Counted from the first letter of the stretch, positions 35,850 to 46,839 are shown. The stretch is DNA of 64,000 nt from Angiostrongylus vasorum (GCA_018806985.1 JADANN010000349.1:730501-794500); one strand, 5' to 3'. A program made the numbers and translations. The notes: generated from the sequence alone by a model not told the origin.

Positions 35850-35985
35850 AGGGATGGGTAGCGCAGTGGTGGTGGTGCCGTTCATCTAGAGCACGGTGAT
35901 TGCTCGACGCTACCCCAGGCTTACAATGCCTCTTTTGGCTCCAGTTACGGGAAATATTACAAAACTTGTCTGAGAATAGTTCATT
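35850..35985 (+). mobile_element. SINE-B-like copy, 5' part
   Basis: It has a clear A-box head (ATGGGTAGCGCAGTGGTGGT). A diverged body then leads to acaaaacttgtctgagaata, the family segment. Confidence 0.5.
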
Positions 35986-36339
35986 CCCTACAAACCAAGT
36001 GGACATGGTGTTTCCAGGACTCAAAGGAGAACCGGCTGGGCCAGCATTTAACGAAATTTATAAAGACAGCGACATTTCTTAAGCAGCAAACGAAACTTCA
36101 CGTGAAAACTACGAAGAGACCTCATGGGTGAGCATGCAAGGTAACGGATCGAATCCAAGAAATTCTAGAATACGCACAGTAGATGTGAGGTCTGTACCTG
36201 CAAGAAAGAAACCAAAGAAACCTGTAAATCAGTCTGCTGCGCTCTCTATGTGAAAAATTGAAAAAAAAACAATTCAAAGTCTGAACAGCGTGAAAAAGAG
36301 TAAAGGGTTCGCTAATGGTAAATCCGTGGAATGTGCGAT

Positions 36340-36545
36340 GCACCCGACTTGGAAAAGCAGCGTTAGATGTGATAGAATGCGTATTCGACCTACACAGTGA
36401 CTTAGTTGGACAACTGATGCATCAAGTCAGCGATTCAGTAGTTCAGTTAAGGCCCCAAGCAATTTGCAGACACCAAAGGATGAATACATCTGAAGACCAC
36501 AAATATACTGCCGACTACCTCTAACCACTGCGCTAGCCGCCTCAT
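36340..36545 (-). mobile_element. SINE-B copy
   Basis: The minus strand begins GGCTAGCGCAGTGGTTAGAG, then gtattcatcctttggtgtct, gcaaattgct and a diverged body ending cgcattctatcacatctaac. The outer flank aacaatgtgatatctta is shared with the copy at 42.2 kb, so the two may derive from one longer repeat. Confidence 0.7.
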
Positions 36546-37239
36546 CAACAATGTGATATCTTAAAACTAAATAGGATAGTTGCCGAGAAACCGTTTATTC
36601 ACGACAATATTGCACTGACGTCAGTCTAGAATGACTTACCTATAAATGCAGCTTCAACAACTCATGAAGAGGCCGTGCAATTGAGGGATATCCCCGCCAG
36701 AAAATGCCTTCATTTTCAACTACGCAATCAATAAATCTCGATAATAAGTGAATACATCTAGATTAATCAGAGAAGACTGAAAGAGATTACGATTACGCCG
36801 GTGGTAAACCAAGACGGTGCTCGTCAGCACCGGAATTCCGCCGCCAAAGCATGGAGTTCACAGCCAGATCGAAATATTCTAGTCATCTTCATACCATCAA
36901 GAATATCTTTAAGATACATAAAACCGAATGCATCAATATAAACACATACCTGGGTCGGTGGAATGGACATCGTGTGTTTCTTCCAGTGAACAACAATTAC
37001 GACTGTTTATTTTTTCACCAAAGGCTTCATTTGCAGTTGTTTCTAGAATCAACCAGTATCGTAGTGAACACGGATGATATACCAGACGTGATTTCCACTC
37101 AAATTTCATAAAAACCTTTCCTGGGTATCTCTCAAAATTAGATTGTTGAAGGACACCATCAACGTGGTTGTTTCATTTTCAAGAAAAGAAGCATTGCAAT
37201 TTTGGGATATGCACTTTGGTTATACCGGCAGGTCTGACC

Positions 37240-37850
37240 TGGAATTTTGTCTTATGTCGAACACATAAACACTTTGTTTCGTTCTAATCAAATCGCTTTA
37301 GTTCGTTTTAAGGTGTTCAAGAAAATCACTTTTAATGTCGAATCCGGTGAAAAGGTTGCCATTGTCAGCCACAGTGGCTCTGCAAAAAGTACACTTACAG
37401 TGAATGAATGTGCGTTTGGCCTATTGAACGACTTTTTGCAGGACAAGTGATGTATAAAGGCAGTGTTTCCTTCCTCCAAGACAACTACAATGCAAATTTT
37501 TTCTTTCCGACATCATGAGAACCTGGTTTGCTCAGAGCGTGGAATCAGCGAACCATCAAAGAGAGCCGTCTTTTTCGTGTCGTGCGAGTTTCATCGCTTC
37601 CTCTATTACATCTTATGTGATAAAGTCGGTGTCCATGTGTCCATAGAAATGGCTGAGTTCAAGTGCGAATCCGGGTGTAGTTGAGGTTCTGAAATCTTCT
37701 CTGCTTATCCAGATGCCGACGTTGTTCGACCATGGTCAGCTTTGGATTTCAATGCAACGTCGTTCGCATGAAAAAACTTTACTCAAAAGTACCCTTTTGA
37801 TACTGGACGGACGGTTGCCCATTGATTGTCCGCTGAAGACGATTTCTCTT
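37240..37850 (+). pseudogene. ABC-transporter nucleotide-binding domain relic
   Basis: Frame 37247-37450 reads SNQIALVRFKVFKKITFNVE, SGEKVAIVSHSGSAKSTLT. This is the strand leading into the Walker A loop, normally GHSGSGKST; two glycines are now Ser and Ala. Next, YKGSVSFLQDN resembles the Q-loop region in a neighbouring frame. Frame 37713-37904 has DHGQLWISMQ and KSTLLILDGR, resembling the signature-to-Walker B stretch (GGQ then LLILDE), with the catalytic Glu replaced by Gly. Stops and frame changes separate the blocks. The arrangement fits a full-transporter (ABCB/ABCC type) NBD, subfamily uncertain. ATP hydrolysis would be lost. No membrane domain was found beside it. Confidence 0.6.
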
Positions 37851-37864
37851 ATTGTAGATAATTC

Positions 37865-38225
37865 ATCCTGTAGTTATATTTCGCAATATATACACTGCCG
37901 TTAAAAAGTGTTGGCAGCAAATAACAAGTTAAAATTGTGATTACAGCTGCAGCCTCAACTTAACTGGGTTCGTTGCCGATTTGGGCTCCCCAGATCAAAC
38001 CCGCTGACGGGTGATTGCTAATGGCAAATGATTGATAGAACTAGCTGAGAGACAGGCAAAACGAAGGACCCGCATGGTGTGGTGGTGAACGCGTTTTCCT
38101 CGAAAAGGACAATAGCGCGTTCCATCCCCACCATAGGCAACTGCGGTCCAGAGTTTTGCAAATATCTCAGCCTCATTAAAGTTATATTTCGCAATATACC
38201 CTACCATTAAAAAGAGCAGGCAGTA
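37865..38225 (+). repeat. Rep-C short element, with a partial copy directly upstream
   Basis: The tail segment gttatatttcgcaatatata, then ccgttaaaaagtgttggcag, occurs at 37873-37920 and again as gttatatttcgcaatatacc, then accattaaaaagagcaggca, at 38180-38222. Between them is a full body: cttaactgggtt, agctgagagacaggcaaaac, gaaggacccgcatggtgtgg, tggtgaacgcgtt, a ggtccagagttttgcaaata segment. The tail-body-tail order suggests a head-to-tail pair. Confidence 0.75.
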
Positions 38226-38524
38226 AATAAAAAGGTTAAAATTACGAAGTCATTAACATTAAGCGATTACCAGAAATTTGAACTCCTAAATTTTCGTGGA
38301 AGACGTCGTTAGGTGGCTGCAACCTTGATAAATTCGCGTAGTAGACCTCGTCTTTCCAGAAATTGGTTGTAAATTGGAAGGAATTTTCATTACGTGCAAG
38401 AATGCAATCTTTGTAGATGTATTCTTTGTATAACCAGCAGTGGAACAAATACGATTGAAGCACTGCGAGAGTGCAAGATACTCATGCAACAAAGAGCGTA
38501 ACAAAAACAAACCTTAACAAAGGG

Positions 38525-38640
38525 CGCGCGTAGTCCAGTGGTCTGAGACGCCCTGCAACAAACGTGGATTCGATCCCCGGCACCCATGGCCCATCAAGTC
38601 TTCCATCCTTTAGATGTCGGCAAAGTGGTACCAGAGCTTT
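38525..38640 (+). mobile_element. SINE-B copy, 5' part
   Basis: The head is GCGTAGTCCAGTGGTCTGAG, then acgccctgcaacaaacgtgg, the B box ATTCGATCCCC, cccatcaagtcttccatcct and gtcggcaaagtggtaccaga. It is truncated at a T run near 38645. Confidence 0.8.
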
Positions 38641-39149
38641 ATCTTTTTTTTACCCTTTGCAATAATATGTAAATATATGCATTTCACTTTGCGTAGTATT
38701 TTTTCTAAGGTGGTAAGAGCATGAATATCTTGAACATCCGACCTACCATCATCAAGAGTGCTTATAATAGTAATAATGAAATTCGTGTCGATAGAACAAA
38801 TGTGAATGAGTTTGATAGGTTGATATATACGGAGATAGTAATGAATTAGCATTAAAAGCGACTGCAAAGCAATCCAGCTTGTAATGTCTTCTCGAGCGGT
38901 CGATCGACTTACTACAAGAATCTCTGCCGCCGTAGAAGAATTCAAGTCGCAGAATAATAAACTTCCTTCGAATCCATGAAATTAAATGACTGCACGCGGC
39001 GGAAATCTGAGAACGTCGAGCATGTCTGTTTTAGACTTGATGAATACAACAGAAAAAATTAATTACGTATGCCGAGATTGAATAGAAGTTGACGGCTATG
39101 CGATAGCTGGCATAGTAGGACTGTTGCAGGATGAAGTGTCTACATTGAC
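38641..39149. other. no assignable gene
   Basis: AT-rich. The minus-strand frame 38610-38945 is 111 codons of biased composition, with no family recognised. Confidence 0.4.
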
Positions 39150-40635
39150 AGAAATCATCCGCGGGTCTCCCTCATATGAGGGATCTCGAGCAGGCTAGTT
39201 GAGAAGCTACGTCGCGCGTCCTCAGGAGGCGGATGGGGGGCGTTAATCGCGGACCAAAAAGCAACCCTTGATTCCGTGAGACGCAGATGAATCCATGGAA
39301 TCGGTTCCCTCCTTCTGCTCCTCCGATTTCGCACATGCTTTCTGTATTTGCAATGCGTATTCGTGCATGCATGTGTGGGTGCGTTCTCGCTTACGCGGAT
39401 TGTATTCTACGAGCCAATTCGGCCAAAAAGTCTGCAATCAAGTGACAGAAAAATATATAGGGTTAGGAGCCTTCTGCAACAAATAGTCTATATGTCCTCT
39501 CTGGGGAAGACAGGCAGGCTTTCAATGAGTATACCAGCCCCCCACCTTCACAGTCCTGCAAGCTATACGTCGATGTTATAAAGGATAAAGAATAATGCTC
39601 TCGGCGTTGCTCAATCTCTGAGTGATGGGCCATGCATTCGACTTCATTAAGTATAGTTGGAGGTGATTGAATGCATATCTGGCCTTTACAATGACTCGCG
39701 GTGGCCTACCGATGCATTGAGCCAGTGCTGCTCTTCTCCTATACAAGTTTGGTACCAATTTCCCGACCCCGGAGGGATGGAAGGCTTGGTGGGCCATGAG
39801 CGCATGGGATCGATTCCACGTGCGTGTCGCAGTGGCGCCTCCAACAACTGCACCAAAAAGCTCGCTGATATGAAAAAAGCTAAAAAACAGCAAAACAAAC
39901 GAGCCTCATTCCCGTAGCCTTAAAAGAGCCCCCGATTCGGCAGCTTTGGGTAGGACGAGTACGGAAAGGCTGCTAAAGTCTCAGCTCCATTAAAAGCTGC
40001 CTAAACCGTAAAGAACTAAGGTCAAGATCTGTACCTGCAATGCACGCGCACTTGCACCCAAGTCCTCGATAGAAGACTTGCTCATGCAAGCAGGAAGGAT
40101 AAAGTAGGAAATCATGGGCCTGAGCCAAAGGAGACGACGCTACCCTTTCAACGCCGTCTATGACATCGGAGAAGGACTGTTCCTTGGAACGTGTGACAAT
40201 AGAGGAGTCGGCGACGTCGGCGTTCTCGTCAACATAAGTTTGTCCATAAACATCGATTCATTTGAGCAACTAACAAGCCGAATTGATTGGAGAAATGTGG
40301 ACCAATGCCGACTTTGACAATCTACGTCGTTTACGCGCCGACATTAAACTATGCCGAAAAAAGAAGTCGAAGAGCTCTGTATGGACATAGAGAAGTTCTG
40401 CAGAGAGAACTGTACATTCTTCAAGGTCACCATTGAAGATTTTAACACCAAGATTGGACTCAAAAGAGGGTCTGAAAAGCATCACATTGACATCCACGGC
40501 TTAGTATGATACGACTAGGATGAATAGCTGCCCGAGTTTATCATGAAGACAAGGACCATTCATGGTAACCCGCAATTCCAAAATCGCCACCCTGAACCCT
40601 GGCCGTGGGAGTCTCCCAGAGGAGAGTACTGTGGC
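39150..40635 (+). mobile_element. RTE-2 fragment: leader and endonuclease domain
   Basis: The leader begins tctccctcatatgagggatc, as at 24.49 kb, and is interrupted by a SINE at 39580-39862. The endonuclease domain then runs from about 40036: QVLDRRLAHASRKD-type sequence in broken frames, then RRRYPFNAVYDIGEGLFLGT, RGVGDVGVLVNISLSINIDS, FEQLTSRI, and later TIHGNPQFQN. It stops in the region before the RT domain. Frameshifts are frequent. Truncation at the 3' side is unusual for LINEs, which normally lose their 5' end, and implies later loss or rearrangement. Confidence 0.88.
39580..39862 (-). mobile_element. SINE-B copy inserted in an RTE-2 leader
   Basis: A complete SINE in minus orientation. 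The plus strand starts with the tail (ataaaggataaagaataatg) and ends with the head complement (gtggcgcctccaacaactgc). The B box is visible as complement GGGATCGATTCC. The leader sequence on either side aligns across it with the copies at 24.9 and 61.9 kb. The flanks cgatgttata and ctgatatgaa may be a diverged target-site duplication. Confidence 0.85.
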
Positions 40636-41381
40636 AACTATTCCGCAAAATAATTACTGTCGGTTTATTTCAATATACAATTACGAGACTAATTCCATCA
40701 AGCGTTTCTGATGAATAGAGGCTTAGCATTGCGATCTAAAGGGCAGTACCAACGGTGCAGGCGGGAAATCCCAGGGCGAAGCCAATCGCCCTACGGCATA
40801 CGAGTCGTAGTGGCGATCGCGATCGACTTGAGGATCCCATTGCCCTCATCCCCCCAGTGCACCAGTTCATTTGACACCCTCCTTAGTTTATGTGATTACA
40901 AATGCCATATTTGAATGAAGAGATTAAAAACAAGCTTATCCCCTTCTACGGGTAAAGCTGGTTTTCCCTTGAAGTTGATGAACACTTGAGTTAATCAGCA
41001 GTCTTTCCGAACTCTATCGCTCTAATGAACTTTTCTAGTATTCTAGCCGCTTCTCTAAGTGTGTCTCACCGTACTTATTTGAAAGCCGTCCACTTTTTTC
41101 GCAATTCCAAGCACGAGGTCTCCCCCTGTTTTGTAGAATTCATTAGTTCATACTATTTTCACAACTGAAATATCGACAATCTGTGTGCAGCCTTAGTTTT
41201 GAAGCAGTTTTCGTTCCCATGCACTTCCAAAAAAATTGCTTTCTTGAATTGACTTATGAATTTTGCTTAGTAATGTTCCACACTTTATTCTTGTTTCTTC
41301 TTGCATAAGCTTCCTAGATGCCGTTTTCGCTTGTCAGTTCATCACTCTGATAAGGAGTCCACTTTTTTATTCATCTTTCAG
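40636..41381. other. no assignable gene
   Basis: A GC-richer patch at 40740-40880 stands out from the AT-rich flanks. No family was recognised on either strand. Confidence 0.35.
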
Positions 41382-41947
41382 AAAATTTCCGTCTTCGGTC
41401 CCACCTCTTCGCAAGGTGACATAGAGCAGGTTAATGACGGAGCTCGGCCAACTTTCTTCGAATTGGCTAAAATAGGAGATGAGTTATGCCATGAACATAA
41501 GCTCTATGGTAGTCAGTTGAGCTGCCGTATTTTTTCGTCGTATACGCTCAGTTTAGTTCCGATCATTGTTTTTCCAAATTTCTGACTAGTTTTGAATTTA
41601 GCCATTGCAATCCTCTTGGAGGCACTGGCATTGGGTCCCTGAGGACCATAGGATTTCGTTCTCTATTTATTAACAGTTCGGACAATCATGCTACTCTGTC
41701 GGCGATTTGCGAAATTCTTGCAGATATCACTGCTGAGACGTTGCGATTTCGAGGTACATTTCATTTGTTCTCTTTCATTTTTTCTCCATTCACTCCTGCA
41801 ATCGTTTGTAGATTGATGAACGATAAGGCCAGTGAGAGTAGAGCATCCTGGAACGCAGGATTTGTACTGAGAGATCAAAAATTTCTTTGTCGATGCACTA
41901 TTGTTTACCAAGAGGCAGGTGGCAACAGCCAAGACGTTGTACACTAA
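41382..41947 (+). CDS. unidentified gene fragment, at least two exons
   Basis: A good acceptor (ttcatctttcag, ending at 41381) opens a frame: KISVFGPTSSQGDIEQVNDG, ARPTFFELAKIGDELCHEHK. A possible donor at 41516 (gttgag) and the acceptor gaatttag ending at 41601 join it, in phase, to NPLGGTGIGSLRTIGFRSLF, then LSAICEILADITAETLRF. The frame stays open to TAA at 41945-41947, ending RASWNAGFVLRDQKFLCRCT, IVYQEAGG. An inner intron at 41754-41811 is suggested by gt/ttgtag signals but does not keep phase. The residue pattern is clearly protein-like, but I do not recognise the family. The upstream start was not found. Confidence 0.4.
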
Positions 41948-41959
41948 AGATTATAATTA

Positions 41960-42155
41960 ATTATGTGGTTTATTGCTGATGGCAAAAGATCGGTAGAACT
42001 AGCTGAGAGAGAGGCGAAACGAAGGACCCGCATGGTGTGGTGGTGAACGTGTTACTCCCCCGGAAAGGACAATAACGCGTTCGTTCCCCACCATAAGCAC
42101 CTGCGGTCCAGAGTTTTGCAAATATCTCAGCTTCGTTGAAGTTATATGGTTTATA
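41960..42155 (+). repeat. Rep-C short element
   Basis: Very close to the copy at 38.0 kb: attgctgatggcaaaagatc, agctgagagagaggcgaaac, gaaggacccgcatggtgtgg, tggtgaacgtgtta, a ggtccagagttttgcaaata segment and ttgaagttatatggttta. Confidence 0.85.
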
Positions 42156-42159
42156 TTGT

Positions 42160-42280
42160 ATTGAAGATCAGTCCTTCAGTTAAAGCTGCTTCCAATTTGC
42201 AGATGCCAAAGGGTGGATCCATCTAAAGACCACGAATGTATTGCAAACTACATTCAACCACTGCACTGGCCGCATTATCA
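42160..42280 (-). mobile_element. SINE-B fragment
   Basis: The minus-strand head is GGCCAGTGCAGTGGTTGAAT, then tggatccaccctttggcatc, tgcaaattgg. It shares its outer flank (aacaatgtgatatctta) with the copy at 36.4 kb. Confidence 0.65.
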
Positions 42281-42664
42281 ACAATGTGATATCTTAGAAT
42301 TAAACAGGGTACTCCGTGAACAACTGTTCATTCACGGCAACCATAAGAGAAACATATAATGAGCATCAAGCAACGACTTTTCGCAAAATTTGCTAGGGTC
42401 ATAACAAGGAACAAAACAGTTTTGCAAAAAAACAATGATTAGATACACACAACATTAAACTTAATTAAACACTTAATTATGATTGCTGCAATCGACTTCT
42501 TTTCACAGGCCGAGGGAGAGCTATTGTGATCTGAACGAATCATATGTTCCGTTATTGAACTGCACAATCTCGGATTTCAATCTTTTAGCGCCGACCATGC
42601 TTCCTCATCGAATGCGACACATTTATTGGCTTTCATCCAAAACAAGTTACGGCTAGGTGGTTTG

Positions 42665-43212
42665 ATAGTGGTAAGAACTAAGTTGTAGTTTTTCTCTCAA
42701 GAAACCATGTGCTTCATATTTGCTTAGAAGCGTTTTCAGGTAAGGAAGGGAAAAAAATCAAAAGCCCGCTGTATGATGTTTTTTTTTCTCCACGGATCAC
42801 AACGGTCCCACTGTTTCGTTGGCGTGTGTCGGCCTTCTTGATTTTTGTTTCTTGTAATGCTATCACATGAAATTTAAAGCGATCTCCGGCTACAAGAAGG
42901 GCGTGAAGACCGGCGTCTGTGGAGAGTGTTCTGGCATTATAAGTACATTGTCAGAAATATTCTACATGGCGTGTGGTGCGTCTGTTTGTCAGATCCGGGT
43001 TCCAATGACGTCTTGCGTAACCAGAGATTTTGTGACTTCTCACCGGTAGTCTCACCGCCTGACGTCACAGACGGGAGCACGCACTGTGCGGGATAATGAG
43101 GCTGGCCTATCTCTGGTTGTGCAACTTGATCCTCCCTGGAGTCTCGACTTAACCTTGCAAGGGCGTATCAAGGTCTTCACCACGATGTGGATCAGAGGGA
43201 GGTAGCATTGAT
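42665..43212 (-). mobile_element. RTE-1 5' end fragment with the same deletion junction as the 5.9 kb copy
   Basis: Read on the minus strand from 43212: leader ctccctctgatccacatcgt, ggtgaagacc, then cgcccttgcaaggttaagtc. The endonuclease start follows, with agaacactctccacagacgc, tgtagccggagatcgcttta and aagaaggccgacacacgcca. Then comes the junction segment agcgggcttttgattttttt, followed by a caaatatgaagcacatgg segment and aactacaacttagttctta. This matches 5858-6410 (+) throughout, including about 100 bases past the endonuclease break. Confidence 0.9.
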
Positions 43213-43374
43213 AAAGCACGTTTGAAAATCTTGGCTTACAACTAGGTCATAGACGTCGCAGTATCCTTCTCGTTAATAGCAGTCCTCTGGCACTTTATTT
43301 GTACACCAGTCAGGAAGGCGGCGGTGGGACTTGATGAGACGAGGAAGCTCTCCTCAACAACTTTTTTTTTGTGT

Positions 43375-45768
43375 ATTTATATGATCTTACTAACTGGTCT
43401 TCTTTAGCTGATACGATGTTGGTTCAGGTCTTCGTTGTCGTTATCGTTGTTGTTGGTCGATGGCTGACGTTTCGGCGATTTCGCCTTCCTCAGAGCCTGC
43501 ACGTTTTTTATATAAGAATACTTTAATTATTCGGTGAAAAAAAAGGCCGAAGTATGAACGAAGATCAAGCTTTCTATATCTTAGTCCTCTCGACTTTTCG
43601 GATAGGTCCATTCTCTAGTTGACCCACACTGAAATGATGGGGTGGTTGCTCAGTCCGGAAGCACAGGATCGAAAAAGCGATCATGTGTGTATTGCATGGT
43701 GACTTTAATCACACTGCTATATGCGCTCCATTGATTAAAGGATTATTATTAAATATGATGGTATTACTCTTCGTGATGATAAAGCCAATAATTGTTGTAC
43801 TGCACAGCTTTCTACTCGCTGCCTGTTATTTCTTCGTAGACGAATATTATCTGAAATGCAATCACAATGATACTGAGATATTTTCTAAGCTCAGACCCCT
43901 GACCTGATTCAAACCCACGACTACCTTTTCTAGGACTCACATGTTAACCACCGCACAACAGAGGTCTTTGTTTTGCCTATCTATCAGTCATTTTTCCATC
44001 CTAACGGTTCCATCAGCAATTACCTTTCAGCAGGATTGATCTAGGGAGCAGGGAATATCACTTAACCCAGTTATGCTGAAGTGGAAAACACAATGTTTGA
44101 CCTTCCATTTACTGCCTATCATTTTTTTTCATGCATAACGTGAAGTGCAACCGCAAAGATGTTGAGATATTGGCAATACTGGAAGCCTTGACTTGACATG
44201 TGATTTCTGATATTAAGGCAAAAAAAGTGGCTAAGAGAGAGACAAAGCACGTGCTTCGATGGCACAGTGGGCAACACGTGAACCCACGGAAAGGTTTGTC
44301 GCATTTTCGAAGCTCACCTGTGGTTCCAAGTTTTGCAATTATAACAACATTGTTAGATTATAATTACAATAAGCTAGCATAAATTCTAGTGATTATCAGG
44401 AGAAATTTGCTCCGTTTTTTGTAAAAGGATTTCCCGTTTCAACAGTACTATAAAATGTGTGCGCGAAATAGCTTCCCTGCTACAGTAGGGTCGATCCTGT
44501 AAGTCGAAAAAGTCCGGTGACGAAGGAGGTCCTGTCTTCGTCTTTCTTATGTCTGGCGGCTTCTTCTTAAATATGTTTTATTGTCTTTGCACTAAACTCG
44601 TACTATCATTGTAGAGCTGGCATTTTGTCCTACATGTGGACCTCAGTGTTCTTGTACTCCAACCAAATTTTATTAAGTTAGATTAAGGAAGAAAAGAAAG
44701 CAAGCTGGTAAAGAGAAGGATAAGTCAACAGTGGTCTTACAACCCTTTTTTTCTCACTTCGTTTCAGAAATATTTGTGATAGGAAGGGCAGCCACGCAGA
44801 TCTAAAGGCAAGAAGAAACGGTTGACACGATGACCATTTCAAAAGCGTTTATTCGTCTGAACAATTCATGCACTGTTAGTCTTCATTGTGCTAGTTGGCC
44901 AGAGGATTAGGGAGTTGGTCGGATTTGTCTTTTTGTCCGCCAATTGTACGTGGAATGCACGGCTTTATATGAATTCGCCACACGGGTCTTTTTTTCCGTA
45001 ACTGCCGTTCACAACCTCGAGTTTGGGTTATAACAGCTTGTAGCAATAACAACGATACATTAATAATGTGTAATATGTGATGACATGTGGTTAGCTGGAT
45101 ATATACGAACGAGATTGAAATGAGAACAAGTGATACAACTGAAGGAAGCTAGGCGAACACTAGAGTTGGAGCACTGAGGAACTGAGGGACTGGATGAAGA
45201 CCAGACGAACGCTGCGAACACTTGAAGACCAATTCCGATGGACTGCATGTAATACTTCTGTAGTGGGTGGTGCTTTGCCAGAGGAAACCAAAGACAGCGC
45301 CTAGAGAGAAGTTCTAATCGTTTTTTTTTCTACTAGCACAATCTGATAGGGCTACACGTGAAAGGGCGCAGGTGCTTGTTCGGAAACTTCTTTGGGACGG
45401 CAGAATTCCCTTTACAGCCACCTTCATAACAACTGCATGAAATGGTCGTTAAGAGACAATTTACAGAATGTGCGAGAATAGATGTAAAACGGTTACAAGT
45501 AGAAGCTATTGTAGAAGACATAAGGTAACATAGAAATAGAAACTATTTAAGGAATAGTTGCTGTACTCACTAGTACTTTGACCTTTTTTTCACTGAATAA
45601 TTAAAGTATTCTTATATAAAATACGTCCAGGCTCTGAGGAAGGCGAAATCGCCCAAACGTCAGCCATCGACCAACAACACCAGCAACAACGACAACGACA
45701 ACGAAGACCTCTACCAGCCTCACATCAGTTAAAGCTCAGTTGATAAGGTCATATAAATAAATATATCA
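43375..45768. mobile_element. 2.4-kb unit with 180-200-base inverted ends
   Basis: 43375-43553 and 45567-45768 are reverse complements. Shared stretches include ggtcttcgttgtcgtt, ttggtcgatggctgacgttt, ggcgatttcgccttcctcag, agcctg, then tataagaatactttaattat and tcggtgaaaaaaa (left) against tcagtgaaaaaaa (right). The core motif is the same as in the foldback at 17 kb. The interior holds Rep-C fragments (43.85-44.35 kb) and otherwise unrecognised sequence with no long frame. It may be a foldback-type element, or the decayed shell of an element with inverted terminal repeats such as a Penelope-like one. The boundaries are those of detectable similarity. Confidence 0.8.
43845..44350. repeat. nested Rep-C fragments in both orientations
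   Basis: A minus body lies at about 43845-44125 (complement attgctgatgg, gataggcaaaacaaagacct, gcggtggttaacatgtga). A minus tail fragment follows at about 44135-44190. A plus body lies at about 44225-44350 (ctaagagagagacaaagc, cacagtgggcaacacgtga, gttccaagttttgcaatt). Confidence 0.6.
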
Positions 45769-46684
45769 ACCATCCATGCCGAGGTTTATAGAAAGTCGGT
45801 TTTTTGCACTTTTCTGTTCTTGTAAACTATGCTTTACGAGAAGTAAATCTTTCATGATAACGCCTGGTACGATATGTGATTAAAAGCTAATCATCTAGTA
45901 TTACACAAAACACATCGCAGAGAGTGTTAACGTGGGAAAAGAAACAACATAAAAGACGATGACTCACACATGATTCATAGATGATGGGGGGTGCCGACCC
46001 GTATGAATAGCAGAACACTTTTTGATCATCCCTAGTGTACTGGGAGATAAAAACGCATTGCCTACCGGCTGACCGTAAGCTCTCTGTACTACGGCTCGAC
46101 AACAACTGTCTAATCGTTTTCTGTACAAGTTTACCAGGTTATATGGTGATATTACCGTGAGCAACTACGTTTCACTTTCCAGTTATCGAAAACTGATGGA
46201 AGACAAGATACCGCAAATCGAATACAGTGCACTTTGAATGAGAAAGGTTCCTCTTATGATTAAGAGCTAAATAAGAGGCTAACGAACTTATCGGATAACA
46301 TAACAGATAAACGTATTCGTATCCAATCATTCTTGAGTGCTGTTTTCAAAGTGAGCCTCACATTCAACAACTCGTAGTGCCTACCTGTTTCTCAGATTCA
46401 GCTACTTCTACCTATTTCTTCAATGTGAGTTGCAACCAACTTCAATAAAATTTTCTATTCACTGGAAGTTCAGCTCAGATCGTTGACTGATATTCAAAGA
46501 CGTTGATTGTCGAGATGGGCTTTTAATCCAAAAATCAATCGTTGTTTCGTTTTGTTTGTGCTGAAGTCAACGACGTATTTTGCAGAGAGTGTTTAGCGAT
46601 GGATGAGTTGTGTTTCCCAGGGTTCTAAACTTATTTCTTGGGTTTTCTTTCAAATGATTTCGTTATGTAAAAATTTTGCTGTAG
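45769..46684. other. no assignable gene
   Basis: No repeat or domain was recognised. Short minus-strand frames overlap at 45887-46164 and match nothing known to me. Confidence 0.4.
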
Positions 46685-46794
46685 AAGAAAAAAGCGAGAT
46701 GGTATTGAATAGGGAAATGCAAGGAGTTCGAGAATGGAATAGAGATGCAAATAACGTTGAAAGCATATCGAGTGAGAGGGAGCGCGTGCATGAG
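46685..46794 (+). CDS. candidate internal exon of an unidentified gene
   Basis: An acceptor (ttttgctgtag) and a consensus donor (GTGAGT at 46795) bracket 110 bases. They are open as EEKSEMVLNREMQGVREWNR, DANNVESISSERERVHE. The charged helical character is protein-like, but no family was recognised. A short frame upstream (MDELCFPG from 46601) could be a preceding exon. It lies 1 kb upstream of the F-box gene on the same strand and could belong to it or to another gene. Confidence 0.35.
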
Positions 46795-46839
46795 GTGAGT
46801 ACTTTAAGCCATTAAATTTTAATAAATAAATACGACACC

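Noticed and set aside
36640..36770. Minus-strand frame (SIARPLHELLKLHL) resembling the RT-RNase H link of Gypsy-type retrotransposons
   Set aside because: Only a short stretch is similar, no other Gypsy motif lies near it, and the frame ends in a stop at the donor-like site. Too little to call.
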